Shown here: piece after piece, positions 30,127 through 38,763 of the stretch
How positions within the stretch are numbered: position 1 is the first letter of the stretch
How the letters are laid out: every line of letters begins with the position of its first letter
DNA from: CAVPEW01 sp963703565
GTDB lineage: Bacteria > Actinomycetota > Acidimicrobiia > Acidimicrobiales > VFJN01
Reading direction: 5' to 3'
Assembly (NCBI GenBank): GCA_963703565.1
Contig: CAVPEW010000082.1
Span: 26,812-90,811, forward strand
Length of the DNA: 64,000 nucleotides
Notes under the pieces: generated by a model
What the model was told of the DNA's origin: nothing
Database searches by the model: none
The model's input: only the letters and a program-made list of their open reading frames with translations
Program-made: the position numbers and the translations under genes

Positions 30127-31512
30127 ATGACCACCTACCTGCTGCCCACGACACCCATCACCACGCTCGACGAGTACCTCGCCACCGGCGTGGGCGGCGT
30201 CGGCGTGGCCACCGCGCAGCGCCTGGGACCGAGGGCGACCATCGACACCGTTGCTGCCGCTGGGCTCCGCGGCCGAGGAGGCGGCGGCTTCCCGACCGGG
30301 CGGAAGTGGGCCGGCATCGCCGACCAGACGGGAACCAGCCGCTACCTCGTGTGCAACGCCGCCGAGGGCGAGCCCGGCACCTTCAAGGACCGGGCGCTGC
30401 TGCGCGCGAACCCCTACCAAGTCGTCGAAGGCATGATCGTCGCCGCGTTCGCGATCGGCGCCGAGGAAGCGTTCATCTGCCTCAAGGCCAGCTTCGAACG
30501 CGAGATCGCGGCAGTGACCCGCGCCGTGCAGGAGCTGCAGGCCGCCGGCATCTGCGCCGACTGCACGGTCAACATCGTCGCCGGACCCGACGAGTACCTC
30601 TTCGGCGAGGAGAAGGCCATGCTCGAGGTCATCGAGGGCAAGCCGCCGCTCCCGCGCTGGTCCCCTCCCTACGAGCACGGCCTGTTCGCCTCCTCACCCC
30701 AGGAGGGATGGGAGGCCGGTCCCCACGAGACGCACCGGCGCAGCAACGAACCCAACCCGACGCTGGTCAACAACGTCGAGACGCTGGCCAACGTGCCGCA
30801 CATCTTCGCCCGCGGCGCCGACTGGTTCCGCTCGACCGGCACCGCCGAATCGCCGGGCGCGATCGTCGCGACGGTGGTCGGCGACGTCGTTGCCCCCGAC
30901 GTCGGCGAGGTCGAGCTCGGCACCCCGCTCGGCGCGGTGATCGACGCCGTCGGCAGCGGCGTCGCGCCGAGACGCACGGTGAAGGCCGTGTTCTCGGGTG
31001 TCGCCAACCCGGTCGTCACCTCGGCGCAGCTCGACACGCCGGTCAGCTACGAAGGGTTCGCGGCTATCGGCAGCGGCATGGGTGCCGCCGGGTTCATCGT
31101 GCATGACGACACCGCGTGCATGGTCGACGCCGCCTACCGATTCTCGCGCTTCTTGTACGTCGAGTCCTGTGGTCAGTGCCCGCCGTGCAAGATGGGCTCG
31201 GGCGAGATCACCGAGCGCCTCGAGCGCATCGAGACCGGCTCCGGCGACGACCGCGACCTCGGCATCATCGCTCACTGGCTCGAACGGGTCACTGACGGCA
31301 ACCGTTGCTTCCTCGCGGTGGAGGAGCAGCGCGTCGTCAGCAGCGTTCTGCGCGCCTTCCCCGAAGAGTTCGCCGAGCACATCGAGCAGCACGGCTGTCC
31401 CCGGACGGCACGACGCCCCATGCCCAAGCTGCTCGACCTCGCCGACGGCTCCGCCACCTACGACGACTCGTTCTGGCGCAAGCGCCCCGACTGGACGTAC
31501 GAACCGGACTGA
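30127..31512 (+). CDS. NuoF-like NADH-binding flavoprotein
   Basis: A 461-residue homologue of NuoF/diaphorase subunits. The FMN/NADH-binding parts are GLRGRGGGGFPTGRKW and CNAAEGEPGTFKDRALLRAN; VAGPDEYLFGEEKAMLEVIE and NNVETLANVPHIFARGADWF follow. An SLBB-like domain precedes the [4Fe-4S] motif ESCGQCPPCKMGSGEITERL with a fourth Cys at GNRCFLAVEEQ. ATG 30127 is the start. No NuoE, NuoG, hydrogenase or formate dehydrogenase gene adjoins it, so its electron partner is unknown. Confidence 0.88.
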   Translation: MTTYLLPTTPITTLDEYLATGVGGVGVATAQRLGPRATIDTVAAAGLRGRGGGGFPTGRKWAGIADQTGTSRYLVCNAAEGEPGTFKDRALLRANPYQVVEGMIVAAFAIGAEEAFICLKASFEREIAAVTRAVQELQAAGICADCTVNIVAGPDEYLFGEEKAMLEVIEGKPPLPRWSPPYEHGLFASSPQEGWEAGPHETHRRSNEPNPTLVNNVETLANVPHIFARGADWFRSTGTAESPGAIVATVVGDVVAPDVGEVELGTPLGAVIDAVGSGVAPRRTVKAVFSGVANPVVTSAQLDTPVSYEGFAAIGSGMGAAGFIVHDDTACMVDAAYRFSRFLYVESCGQCPPCKMGSGEITERLERIETGSGDDRDLGIIAHWLERVTDGNRCFLAVEEQRVVSSVLRAFPEEFAEHIEQHGCPRTARRPMPKLLDLADGSATYDDSFWRKRPDWTYEPD

Positions 31513-31681
31513 CGGGCCGCCTCACGACAGACGTCTGTCGCGCGACTACCAGTTCGATGGCAGCCGTTCGAGCCGTGCCGCTGGTCGGGTACAGCCGGGT
31601 CTCCTCGATCGCGGGGGTGGCCCAGTTCTCGGGCTCGCCGTCGATCTGGGCGCTTGGGGCAGGCAATAGCGCAGACGTTCG

Positions 31682-32095
31682 TCAGGTCTCCGGAGCGATG
31701 AGCGACACGGTCGGGAAGTAGGTCCGGTACCGGCCGATGTCGCGCGTCAGGAGATCGAGGCCGGCGGTCGCTGCATGGGCGCCGATGAAGAAGTCCGGCA
31801 GTGCCGTCGACTTCGTTCCCTTGCTCCGTCGGTAGTCGAGGAAGACCTTGCCGGCGAGGAACGCCGCCGCCCATGGGATCGGCTCGCGCCGGTAGTCCTG
31901 CGACGGAAGCGCGTCCTCAAGGGCTTCGACCGTTGTGAAGCGGATTGACACCTCCGAGTACACGATCGGGTTGATGTAGAGAGGACCGGCATCGGCGGCG
32001 TCTGCCAGGGCGTCGGTGGACCAGTCCTCCCACACCGGGTCCTCAGTCAGGACGTCGAGCAACACGTTGCTGTCGACCAAGGTTCCGTGGGTCAT
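31682..32095 (-). CDS. vapC: PIN-domain toxin, VapC-like
   Basis: A 137-residue PIN nuclease. Acidic residues fit the active site: Asp in TLVDSNVLLDVL, Glu in IVYSEVSIRF, and Asp in TALPDFFIGAHAATAGLDLL and TRDIGRY. VapC toxins cleave RNA. It lies one base after the AbrB-type antitoxin gene, the normal vapBC order. Confidence 0.85.
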   Translation of the reverse strand: MTHGTLVDSNVLLDVLTEDPVWEDWSTDALADAADAGPLYINPIVYSEVSIRFTTVEALEDALPSQDYRREPIPWAAAFLAGKVFLDYRRSKGTKSTALPDFFIGAHAATAGLDLLTRDIGRYRTYFPTVSLIAPET

Positions 32096-32096
32096 C

Positions 32097-32324
32097 TCAG
32101 CTCCCGCGGGTGAGGGCCATGATCTCGTCGGTCGTCATCGCCACGTCCCCTCGGCCCTTCAGTCGTTCCCCGAGCCGGCGCCCGCGGGAGGGAAGGCGGC
32201 TGCTCTTGCGCACCACGATGGTGTCCTTGCGGCGTTCGAACTCGACCTCGGTCCCGGCGCCGATCCCGAGGGCGTCTCGGAGATCCTTGGGGATGGTGAC
32301 CTGACCCTTCTCGGTGACCTTCAT
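32097..32324 (-). CDS. vapB: AbrB/MazE-type antitoxin, VapB-like
   Basis: A 75-residue protein opening with the swapped-hairpin AbrB DNA-binding domain (MKVTEKGQVTIPKDLRDALG; AGTEVEFERRKDTIVV), then a basic tail that would contact the toxin. ATG 32324 was chosen over upstream in-frame codons because it starts the domain exactly. A TAGGAT box lies 8 bp upstream. VapB normally represses its own operon. Confidence 0.85.
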   Translation of the reverse strand: MKVTEKGQVTIPKDLRDALGIGAGTEVEFERRKDTIVVRKSSRLPSRGRRLGERLKGRGDVAMTTDEIMALTRGS

Positions 32325-32469
32325 GGTCGGAATCCTACCAGTCATACTCCGAACGTCCCTCGATCGATCGCCCATGTCCGATCGAGTGGCGCAGGGCCGC
32401 ACGGTGACCTTGAGGCTCAGACGTCGCGCCCCGAAGCTGCCAACCGCGCCGGTGGGTGGGTCGAGATCC

Positions 32470-34215
32470 CTACGGGTTCCCGTGGGCTGGTGGTGCCCAT
32501 GGAGAGTCTCTGCGGCGGCGGCTGGTCCGGTCGAGGACCTCGTCGAGCGCGACGAGGTCGGCGGCGGTGACGATCCCGAGGAACGTCCCGTGGTCGCACA
32601 CTGCGATGCGGTCGGTGGCGGATTCCTCGATGGCGTGGATGGCGTCGCCGAGCAGCCAGTTGGTGTCGGCGACGGGAACGTCGGTGCGCATGATGTCGCT
32701 GGCCCGGGCGCTGGCCCACTCGCCGCGGTCGACGCGTCCGACGTCTTCGGCGCTCGCCATGCCGAGGTATCGGTTGCCGTCGACGACGGCGACGGCCAGT
32801 TGGTGGGTGCCGACGAGATGTTGCCAGAAGATCTCCTCGACGGTCGCGTCGGGTGAGGCGGTGTGGATCTCGCGGTTGACCACTGCGCCGAGCGGCAGTC
32901 GCAGGCGCTGTTCGAGGTGTCCGAGACGCCCGGCGGCCTGGTAGGGCGAGATGGAGGCGCGGCCCATCACGAGTTGGGCGACGACTGCCGCGATGAGGCC
33001 GGGTACGACGAAGCCGGGCCGGCCGGTGAACTCGGCGACGAACACGACCGCAGCTAGCGGCACGCGGTAGCCCGCGCCGAGGAAGGCGGCCATGCCCACA
33101 ACCGGGAAGAGAGTGGTCGTGTCGACCTCGAAGGCTCCGCCGACCGCGCGTCCGACGAGGGCGCCTTGGATGACGAGGGGGATGAACAGCCCGCCGGAGC
33201 CCGCCCCGCCGATCGCCGCGACCGTGCCGGCGACTCGTAGCGTGCCGAGGGCAAGGATCGCCCAGAGGCTGTGATCGGGGTCCAGGGCCCACTCCAACGC
33301 GTGGTAGCCAGGCCCGAGGCCGAGCGACGCGTCGCCCAGCACCTCCGCGAGCACGACCGTCGTCGCGATCACCGAGCCGGCGGCCACAGCGCGCAGCGCC
33401 GGGCGCCCCCGGTCGGCCTGGCGCTTCGCGGCCTGGACGAGGACTATGAACACCCGTGCGAAGAGCCCGGACGCGAGGCCGACGACGGCGGCGCCACCCA
33501 GGTCGACGAGGTTGAACGGCGGCTGGCCGGCGACGGGCAGGATCGGCTCGGTGCCGACCAGAGCGGCGAAGGTGACGTAGCTCGCCGCGGCGCTGATGGC
33601 GGCCGGCAGGAGCATCCGCCGGGCCAGGTCCTCCTGGTAGGGGACCTCGAGCGCGAACACGAGCCCGGTGACAGGGGCCTTGAAGATGGCGGCGACACCG
33701 GCGGCGGCGCCGGCGACGAGGAGCACCTTGGCGTCCTCAGCTGTGAAGTAGCGGCGGAGTCGGCGCTGCAGCGCAGCGCCGATCCCAGCTCCGGCGTAGA
33801 GCGCCGGGCCCTCGTAGCCGAGGGGGTTGCCGGAGCCGAGGGTGGCGATGGAAGCGGCCAGCCGGTACGGCACGGCGCGAAGGTCGATGCCGCCGCTCGT
33901 GTCGTGGAAGGCACGGATGTACTCATCCGATGTCGATGGGGACAGATGCCGGCCCCCGGCACGCAGGCAGGCGGCGGCGACGAGCAAACCCAGGGCAGGG
34001 GCAACCGCCTGCATCCACAGCGGCTGGTCGGCGACGGCAGCGAAGAGCACCTCGGCAGTGAGACGCTCGAATCCGGCGACCAGCAACCCGACCAACGCGC
34101 CAGTCGCTCCGGCGATGAGCAGCACCTGCTGGGATCGTCGCCCGACAGCGAAGAGGCCCTCACGATGGCGGTGGGGCCAGCCCGGCAGCCAGGTCGGGAT
34201 CCGGTCCGCCTTCAT
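32470..34215 (-). CDS. ClC-family chloride channel/transporter with CBS domains
   Basis: A 581-residue membrane protein. The ClC selectivity motifs are GSGNPLGYEGPALYAGAGIG (gating Glu kept in GYEGP) and GGAGSGGLFIPLVIQGALVG, with VAAIFKAPVTGLVFALEVPY between. About ten transmembrane helices occupy ~30-420. Two C-terminal CBS domains follow (VNREIHTASPDATVEEIFWQ; ASDIMRTDVPVADTNWLLGD). ATG 34215 overlaps the MarR stop (ATGA), so the regulator and channel are co-expressed. Confidence 0.9.
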   Translation of the reverse strand: MKADRIPTWLPGWPHRHREGLFAVGRRSQQVLLIAGATGALVGLLVAGFERLTAEVLFAAVADQPLWMQAVAPALGLLVAAACLRAGGRHLSPSTSDEYIRAFHDTSGGIDLRAVPYRLAASIATLGSGNPLGYEGPALYAGAGIGAALQRRLRRYFTAEDAKVLLVAGAAAGVAAIFKAPVTGLVFALEVPYQEDLARRMLLPAAISAAASYVTFAALVGTEPILPVAGQPPFNLVDLGGAAVVGLASGLFARVFIVLVQAAKRQADRGRPALRAVAAGSVIATTVVLAEVLGDASLGLGPGYHALEWALDPDHSLWAILALGTLRVAGTVAAIGGAGSGGLFIPLVIQGALVGRAVGGAFEVDTTTLFPVVGMAAFLGAGYRVPLAAVVFVAEFTGRPGFVVPGLIAAVVAQLVMGRASISPYQAAGRLGHLEQRLRLPLGAVVNREIHTASPDATVEEIFWQHLVGTHQLAVAVVDGNRYLGMASAEDVGRVDRGEWASARASDIMRTDVPVADTNWLLGDAIHAIEESATDRIAVCDHGTFLGIVTAADLVALDEVLDRTSRRRRDSPWAPPAHGNP

Positions 34216-34679
34216 CCCACCGGGGCGTCCCAGGCGAACAGGTCGATGTCGCTCGGCTCGCCGGCTGCGGCGGCGAACACGGTGAGCCCTTCGATCACCT
34301 TGAGCCAATCGTCGCGCGGCATCCTCGCCACGATCGCGGCCAGCTGGCGGACGCGCCGGTCGGTCACCCGACGCACGAGGCGATGACCACCAGCTGTCAG
34401 ATGCAGGAGGGTGACGCGCCGGTCCTCCGCCATCTCGGTGCGGCGGACCAGGCGCTTGCGTACCAAGCGATCGACGAGCCGGGTCGCCGTGGTCGGGTGG
34501 CTGTCCAGTGCCGAGGCGAGATCCGAGACCTTCGTCTCCGTACGGACCGACATCACCACGAGGGCACGGAACTGCGGCAGCGTGACGTCGCCGATGTCGA
34601 GCAGCGAACGGGCGGCCACAGCGACGAGGGCCCGGGAGGTTACGAGCAGCTGCCTGACCGCCTCCTCGAGGCTCACCAT
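34212..34679 (-). CDS. MarR-family regulator
   Basis: A 155-residue MarR protein: MVSLEEAVRQLLVTSRALVA, winged helix LPQFRALVVMSVRTETKVSD and SALDSHPTTATRLVDRLVRK, wing RRTEMAEDRRVTLLHLTAGG. ATG 34679 is preferred to a start 21 bp upstream. A near-palindrome lies 22 bp before the start. Its coupling to the ClC gene suggests that it controls that operon. Confidence 0.87.
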   Translation of the reverse strand: MVSLEEAVRQLLVTSRALVAVAARSLLDIGDVTLPQFRALVVMSVRTETKVSDLASALDSHPTTATRLVDRLVRKRLVRRTEMAEDRRVTLLHLTAGGHRLVRRVTDRRVRQLAAIVARMPRDDWLKVIEGLTVFAAAAGEPSDIDLFAWDAPVG

Positions 34680-34700
34680 CAGCCTGCTGCACAGCAACAA

Positions 34701-34714
34701 CTGTAGTACTGCAG
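34701..34714 (-). promoter_or_regulatory. candidate MarR operator CTGTAGTACTGCAG
   Basis: A 14-bp near-palindrome with one mismatched pair, 22 bp upstream of the MarR start and in a relatively AT-rich spot. MarR proteins usually bind such sites near their own promoter. Only the symmetry and position support it. Confidence 0.45.
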
Positions 34715-34947
34715 ATGGTGAGCCCTCCCGGGCCGCCGGCGCCCTCGGAGCGACCCGGGGCGGTCCCTTCGGTGCCCTCGCCGAGCGTGGTGCAGCCCGA
34801 CCCGCAGGTACCGGTGGACAGTCCGCCGGCGACGGTGGCCGTGGCCGTGGCCGTGGCAGCGTGCTCGGCTACGGCGAGCTGGTGCCGGCCACGACGGGAT
34901 GGGCCGCGCGAGCCGGGCATCGCCCGAGTGCGCGGGTCGATTGCAGA

Positions 34948-35626
34948 GTGTACGATCTAATCGTGGTCCGTGCAGATCGGGGCAGGAGCTCGAAGACCCA
35001 CGAGGACTCGAACCTCGACGGCGCACCCAGTGGCGATCCGCCGATCGATCCCGGCCCGGACGGGGACGGGCTCCGGCTCGACGACCAGATCTGCTTCGCC
35101 CTCTACACCGCTTCGCACGCCGTCATGCGGGCCTACCGTCCCCTGCTGGCCGACGTGGGCCTGACCTACCCGCAGTACCTCACGATGCTCGCGTTGTGGG
35201 AGGACGCCGAGCGGGAGCACACGGTCGGCGAGGCTCGGGGCTCGCCTCCACCTCGACTCGGCGACGCTCACCCCTCTGCTCAAGCGCCTCGAGTCAGCCG
35301 GGCTCGTCCGCCGCCGCCGAGACGAGCACGACGAGCGCCGGGTGCTGGTCGCAGTGACCGACGCCGGCCGGGCGGCTCGTGCCCGAGCCGCCGGTGTGCC
35401 CCGGGCGCTGGCCGCGTGCGTGGGTCTCGACCCCGCGGAGGCCGCCCGCCTGCGCGCCGAGCTGCTGGCGGTGGTGGCCACGCTCGACGCGGGTCCACCC
35501 GACCCGGCGGACCGAGGACCGGCCCGACCCCGCGCAACCCGGTCTCGAGCAGCCCAGCCCGAGGGACCGCCCGGCGAGCGCCGGCGGAGGAACCGACCAG
35601 CCAGGAGCGACCATGCAAACCGGTGA
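34948..35626 (+). CDS. ohrR: OhrR-type MarR regulator (apparent frameshift)
   Basis: The first part (GTG 34948 or 34963) reads LRLDDQICFALYTASHAVMR and DVGLTYPQYLTMLALWEDAE, with the peroxide-sensing Cys of OhrR in DDQICFALY. After TVGE (~35,236) the frame must shift by one base to continue GARLHLDSATLTPLLKRLES, then VRRRRDEHDERRVLVAVTDA. An extra G in GAGGCTCGG is the likely cause. The C-terminus runs on as a Pro/Arg-rich tail to 35626. prxQ follows with a 14-bp overlap, suggesting peroxide control. Confidence 0.78.
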
Positions 35627-36068
35627 CGAAGTACCCGAGTTCGAGGCCCAGGACCAGACGGGCCTGCGCGTGACGTTGTCGGAGTTGGTCGCCGCGGGGC
35701 CGGTGGTCCTGTTCTTCTACCCGCGGGCCATGACCCGGGGCTGCACCGCCGAGTCGTGCCACTTCCGAGATCTGTCCGGCGAGCTGGCCGAGGTAGGTGC
35801 GCGTGCCGTGGGCGTGTCGGCGGACTCAGTGGAGCGCCAGGCCCGCTTCGACAGCCTCCACGGCCTCGGCATGACCCTGCTGTCCGATCCCGACCGGGCC
35901 ATCGCCTCCATCTTCGGCGTCAAGCGCCCGGGTCCGCTGTTCAACCGGCGGATGACCTTCGTGATCGGCACAGACCGCAAGATCCGCGCGGTCATCCGCA
36001 GCGAGACCAGCATGGACCGCCACGCCGACGAGGCGCTCGCGGTCCTGCGCAGCGAGCACGCCAACTGA
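35613..36068 (+). CDS. peroxiredoxin, PrxQ/BCP type
   Basis: A 151-residue atypical 2-Cys peroxiredoxin with VVLFFYPRAMTRGCTAESCH (peroxidatic and resolving Cys five apart), GVSADSVERQARF and FVIGTDRKIRAVIRS. AGGAG lies 6 bp before ATG 35613. It reduces peroxides using thioredoxin. It sits directly after the OhrR-type regulator. Confidence 0.9.
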   Translation: MQTGDEVPEFEAQDQTGLRVTLSELVAAGPVVLFFYPRAMTRGCTAESCHFRDLSGELAEVGARAVGVSADSVERQARFDSLHGLGMTLLSDPDRAIASIFGVKRPGPLFNRRMTFVIGTDRKIRAVIRSETSMDRHADEALAVLRSEHAN

Positions 36069-36113
36069 GCGCAGCCCGGCCGGCCACACGGGCGGGAGCG
36101 CCCTAGGCGGGGG

Positions 36114-36710
36114 TCAGCAGCCCAGCCACAGCCTCACGGCCTTGCGCAGGTCGTCGACCCCGGCTCCCGACACCGCGCTGACCCACATCACGTCGTCCGC
36201 GGCGAGCTCGCATCCCGCGGCGAGGTCCCGTCGCCTGCGGGGCCGAGCCGCGGCCCGGACCTTGTCGGACTTGGTGGCGATCACGGCGTGTGGCAGCGAC
36301 TCCGCCCGCAGCCACGCCAACATCGACCCGTCGAGGGCAGTGGGGCCCACGACGCCGTCCACCAAGACGGCGACCATCGACAGGCGGTCCCGCTCCCGCA
36401 GGTATCGCTCCACCATCGGCCCCCAGGCCGACCGGGTGCCCGCAGACACCTTCGCGTAGCCGTAGCCGGGGCAGTCGACCACCGATCGGGTCGGGCCGTC
36501 CCCCGCCTCGCCCAGCGAGAAGCAGTTGAGCAACTGGGTTCGCCCCGGCGTCTTGGACACCTTCGCAAGAGCCTTGCGCTGGGCCACGGCGTTGAGCAGA
36601 GAGGACTTGCCGACGTTGGATCGGCCGATGACCGCTACCTCGGCCAGGGTGGGAGGCAGGGCCTCGACCCGGTCTGCCGAGGTCACGAACCGCAGTGGCA
36701 GAGGAGTCAC
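36114..36710 (-). CDS. engB: ribosome biogenesis GTPase EngB (YsxC/YihA)
   Basis: A 198-residue GTPase for large-subunit assembly. G1 is VAVIGRSNVGKSSLLNAVAQ, G2 lies in TPGRTQLLNCF, G3 is VVDCPGYGYAKV, G4 is ATKSDKVRAAAR and G5 is VSAVSGAG. The start GTG 36710 overlaps the phosphatase stop (GTGA). Confidence 0.92.
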   Translation of the reverse strand: MTPLPLRFVTSADRVEALPPTLAEVAVIGRSNVGKSSLLNAVAQRKALAKVSKTPGRTQLLNCFSLGEAGDGPTRSVVDCPGYGYAKVSAGTRSAWGPMVERYLRERDRLSMVAVLVDGVVGPTALDGSMLAWLRAESLPHAVIATKSDKVRAAARPRRRRDLAAGCELAADDVMWVSAVSGAGVDDLRKAVRLWLGC

Positions 36711-37264
36711 CGCTCGGCCCCCAGGGCGACTGCGAGCCGGGTGGCGAGCTCGAGCACCTCGTCGGCGCACTCGAGGTAGCCGGTCAACTCGCCGCCCCCC
36801 GGATCGGCGATCTCCTCCCATGTCTCGAGCTCGACCGACTCGAGGCGCAGCGAGCGCAACCGCTCGTCGAGGTCGACCACCCCCCCACCGGGTCGCAGGT
36901 CTCGGCAGAGGCGCCGCAGGGTGGCGGTTCGCGGCGCGGCTCCCGGCGCGCTGCGCCGAACCCACTCGACGTGCTCGGGAGCCATGGCGACCACCAACGA
37001 CGCCCCGCACAGGGCGGCGGGTTCGGCCTGGCGACTCCGGTGGGTGGGCACGGCCAGCCCGACCGAGGCGAACGCCTCGCGGGTGCGCCAGCTCATCGGC
37101 TGGCCCTCCACCACGAGCGTTCCGGCCGTCTCGACACGCACGTCGGGCACCAGGGCTGCCACCGCGGCGCCGGCCAGCACCGAGCGCGTTGCGTTGCCGG
37201 TGCACAGGAACGTCACACGGTGGGCGCCGGCGCCGCCCGGCGCGGCTGGCGAACGGCCCTCCAC
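36707..37264 (-). CDS. low-molecular-weight protein-tyrosine-phosphatase family protein
   Basis: A 185-residue LMW-PTP-fold protein. The phosphate-binding loop is VTFLCTGNATRSVLAG (CxxGNxxRS at ~21-29) and the general-acid Asp is in EEIADPGGGE (~150). It could be a Tyr or sugar-phosphate phosphatase or an arsenate-reductase relative; sequence alone does not decide. Start GTG 37264; coupled to engB. Divergent from prmA. Confidence 0.85.
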   Translation of the reverse strand: MEGRSPAAPGGAGAHRVTFLCTGNATRSVLAGAAVAALVPDVRVETAGTLVVEGQPMSWRTREAFASVGLAVPTHRSRQAEPAALCGASLVVAMAPEHVEWVRRSAPGAAPRTATLRRLCRDLRPGGGVVDLDERLRSLRLESVELETWEEIADPGGGELTGYLECADEVLELATRLAVALGAER

Positions 37265-37328
37265 GGGCGCAGGCTACCGCCGGCCCCGACGGCCCCGAAC
37301 GCCCAGCCGGCGAACCTAACGTCTCGGC

Positions 37329-38144
37329 GTGCGGTCGGCGCCCCTGGTCCGTGTGGAGGTCAGCCTCGAGGAGGCCGAGCTCGCATCCGACGCCCTGTGG
37401 GCCCTGATGCCCTCGGCGGTGCAGGAGGAACCTCTCGCGGACGGGCGGATGGCCCTCGTCGCCGATCCCGGCGTCGATCCGGGGACCCTGCTCGCCGACC
37501 GCTGGGTGCTCGAGCGCTTCGAGGTGGACGCGGACGCCGCGGCTGACGCGTGGAGGGCGCACGCCCGAGCCGTCCGGGCGGGTCCGGTGGTCCTGCGCCC
37601 GAGCTGGATCGCGCACCGGGCCGCGCCTGGAGAGGTGGTGGTCGACCTGGAACCAGGGCGGTCCTTCGGCAGCGGCTCGCACCCCTCGACCCAGCTCGCC
37701 GTGGCACGCCTCGCTGCGCTCGACCTGCGAGACGCCCGGGTGCTCGACGTGGGTTGCGGCAGCGGCGTGCTCGCCGTGACCGCCCTGGTCCTGGGTGCCT
37801 CGAGCGCCACAGGGCTCGACCACGACCCGGAGGCCCTCGCCGCCACCCGAGCCACCGCTGTCGCCAACCGGGTCGCCGACCGGTTGCGCATCGAGGACCG
37901 GGCACCGGACCAGCTCGAGGAGAGCTTCGACGTCGTCGTCGCCAACATCGGTGCCGGGGTGCTCACCGAGCTCGCCCCGTCGCTGGTCGGTCTGACGACG
38001 CCCGGCGCCACGGTGGTGCTCGGAGGGCTGCTCGCCCAGCAGGCCGATGCAGTGGTCGCCCGCTTCGATCCCTTCGTCGAGGTCGCCCGCGACGAGCTCG
38101 AAGGGTGGGTGGGGCCCGTGCTGCGCCGCGGGGCGACCGGCTGA
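37329..38144 (+). CDS. prmA: ribosomal protein L11 methyltransferase-like PrmA
   Basis: A 271-residue SAM enzyme: an N-terminal substrate domain (VRVEVSLEEAELASDALWAL), the PrmA motif FGSGSHPSTQLAVARLAALD, SAM site VLDVGCGSGVLAVTALVLGA, then DVVVANIGAGVLTELAPSLV (NIGA where NILA is commoner). It methylates L11 in E. coli; the target here is inferred. Start GTG 37329. Confidence 0.87.
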   Translation: MRSAPLVRVEVSLEEAELASDALWALMPSAVQEEPLADGRMALVADPGVDPGTLLADRWVLERFEVDADAAADAWRAHARAVRAGPVVLRPSWIAHRAAPGEVVVDLEPGRSFGSGSHPSTQLAVARLAALDLRDARVLDVGCGSGVLAVTALVLGASSATGLDHDPEALAATRATAVANRVADRLRIEDRAPDQLEESFDVVVANIGAGVLTELAPSLVGLTTPGATVVLGGLLAQQADAVVARFDPFVEVARDELEGWVGPVLRRGATG

Positions 38145-38197
38145 GTAGACGGGTCGCGATCCCCCTTGCGGACCGGGCGCCTAAGCGGACCGGGCGC

Positions 38198-38659
38198 CTA
38201 GCGGTGGTGGGCGCTGGCGCCGTGGTGCTCGGCCACTCGGCGCAGCAGGTTGCCCATCGTCCGCCGCTCGGCCTCGCTCAGCGGGGCGAGGACCTCGTCC
38301 TCGACCTCGACGATGAGCTCACCGAGGCGCTCGACCAGTTCGGCCCCGCTGTCGCTGACACGCAGCAGGTGCCGGCGGCGGTCGTCGGGATCGGTGCGGC
38401 GAACCACCAGCCCGGCCCGTTCGAGGCTCCCCACCACCTCGACCATGTCGCTGGGGTCGACTCCGAGGGTCTCGCTCAGCTCGCGTTGGGACAGCGGCTC
38501 GTGCTCGGCCAGCGAGTGCAGCGCCTCCACGTAGGGGGCGCGGATGCCGTAGCAGTCGACCCAACCCTCCTCGGTCACCCGGCGAACCATGGCCCGCCGG
38601 GCAGCGCTGGCCACCACGCGCACCCACGGCCCGATGGCGGGGGGCGCAGCGGCATCCAC
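38198..38659 (-). CDS. MarR-family regulator
   Basis: A 153-residue regulator with the winged helix RAPYVEALHSLAEHEPLSQR, TLGVDPSDMVEVVGSLERAG and wing VVRRTDPDDRRRHLLRVSDS. I chose GTG 38659; the in-frame start at 38716 would place the operator-like palindrome inside the gene. It is divergent from an ABC exporter and probably regulates it. Confidence 0.82.
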   Translation of the reverse strand: MDAAAPPAIGPWVRVVASAARRAMVRRVTEEGWVDCYGIRAPYVEALHSLAEHEPLSQRELSETLGVDPSDMVEVVGSLERAGLVVRRTDPDDRRRHLLRVSDSGAELVERLGELIVEVEDEVLAPLSEAERRTMGNLLRRVAEHHGASAHHR

Positions 38660-38674
38660 GAGCGGCGAGCCTAA

Positions 38675-38691
38675 CGTTGGCCAATCCAACG
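38675..38691 (+). promoter_or_regulatory. inverted repeat CGTTGG-N5-CCAACG, candidate MarR operator
   Basis: Perfect 6-bp arms separated by CCAAT in the 104-bp gap between the divergent marR and ABC-transporter starts. Its position is right for a shared operator; binding is inferred. Confidence 0.5.
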
Positions 38692-38763
38692 AAACGAGCC
38701 CGCCAGCCCAGCGCACCGGGGCGCCGGCCGGCGGCTGTGGGCCCGCCTGGGCCGGGCAGGGAG

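Noticed and set aside
31513..31681. Short frames between the NuoF-like gene and vapC
   Set aside because: No family resemblance, no start signal; one frame runs antisense into the NuoF-like gene. Treated as intergenic.
34715..34947. Possible small gene with (GTGGCC)4 repeats
   Set aside because: Both strands give only low-complexity Pro/Val/Ala or Ala/Thr sequence with no ribosome-binding site; I see nothing supported here.
26655..35700. Genomic island or prophage with integrase
   Set aside because: No integrase, transposase, attachment repeats or phage genes, and the tRNA gene is 23 kb away; base composition looks similar to its surroundings.
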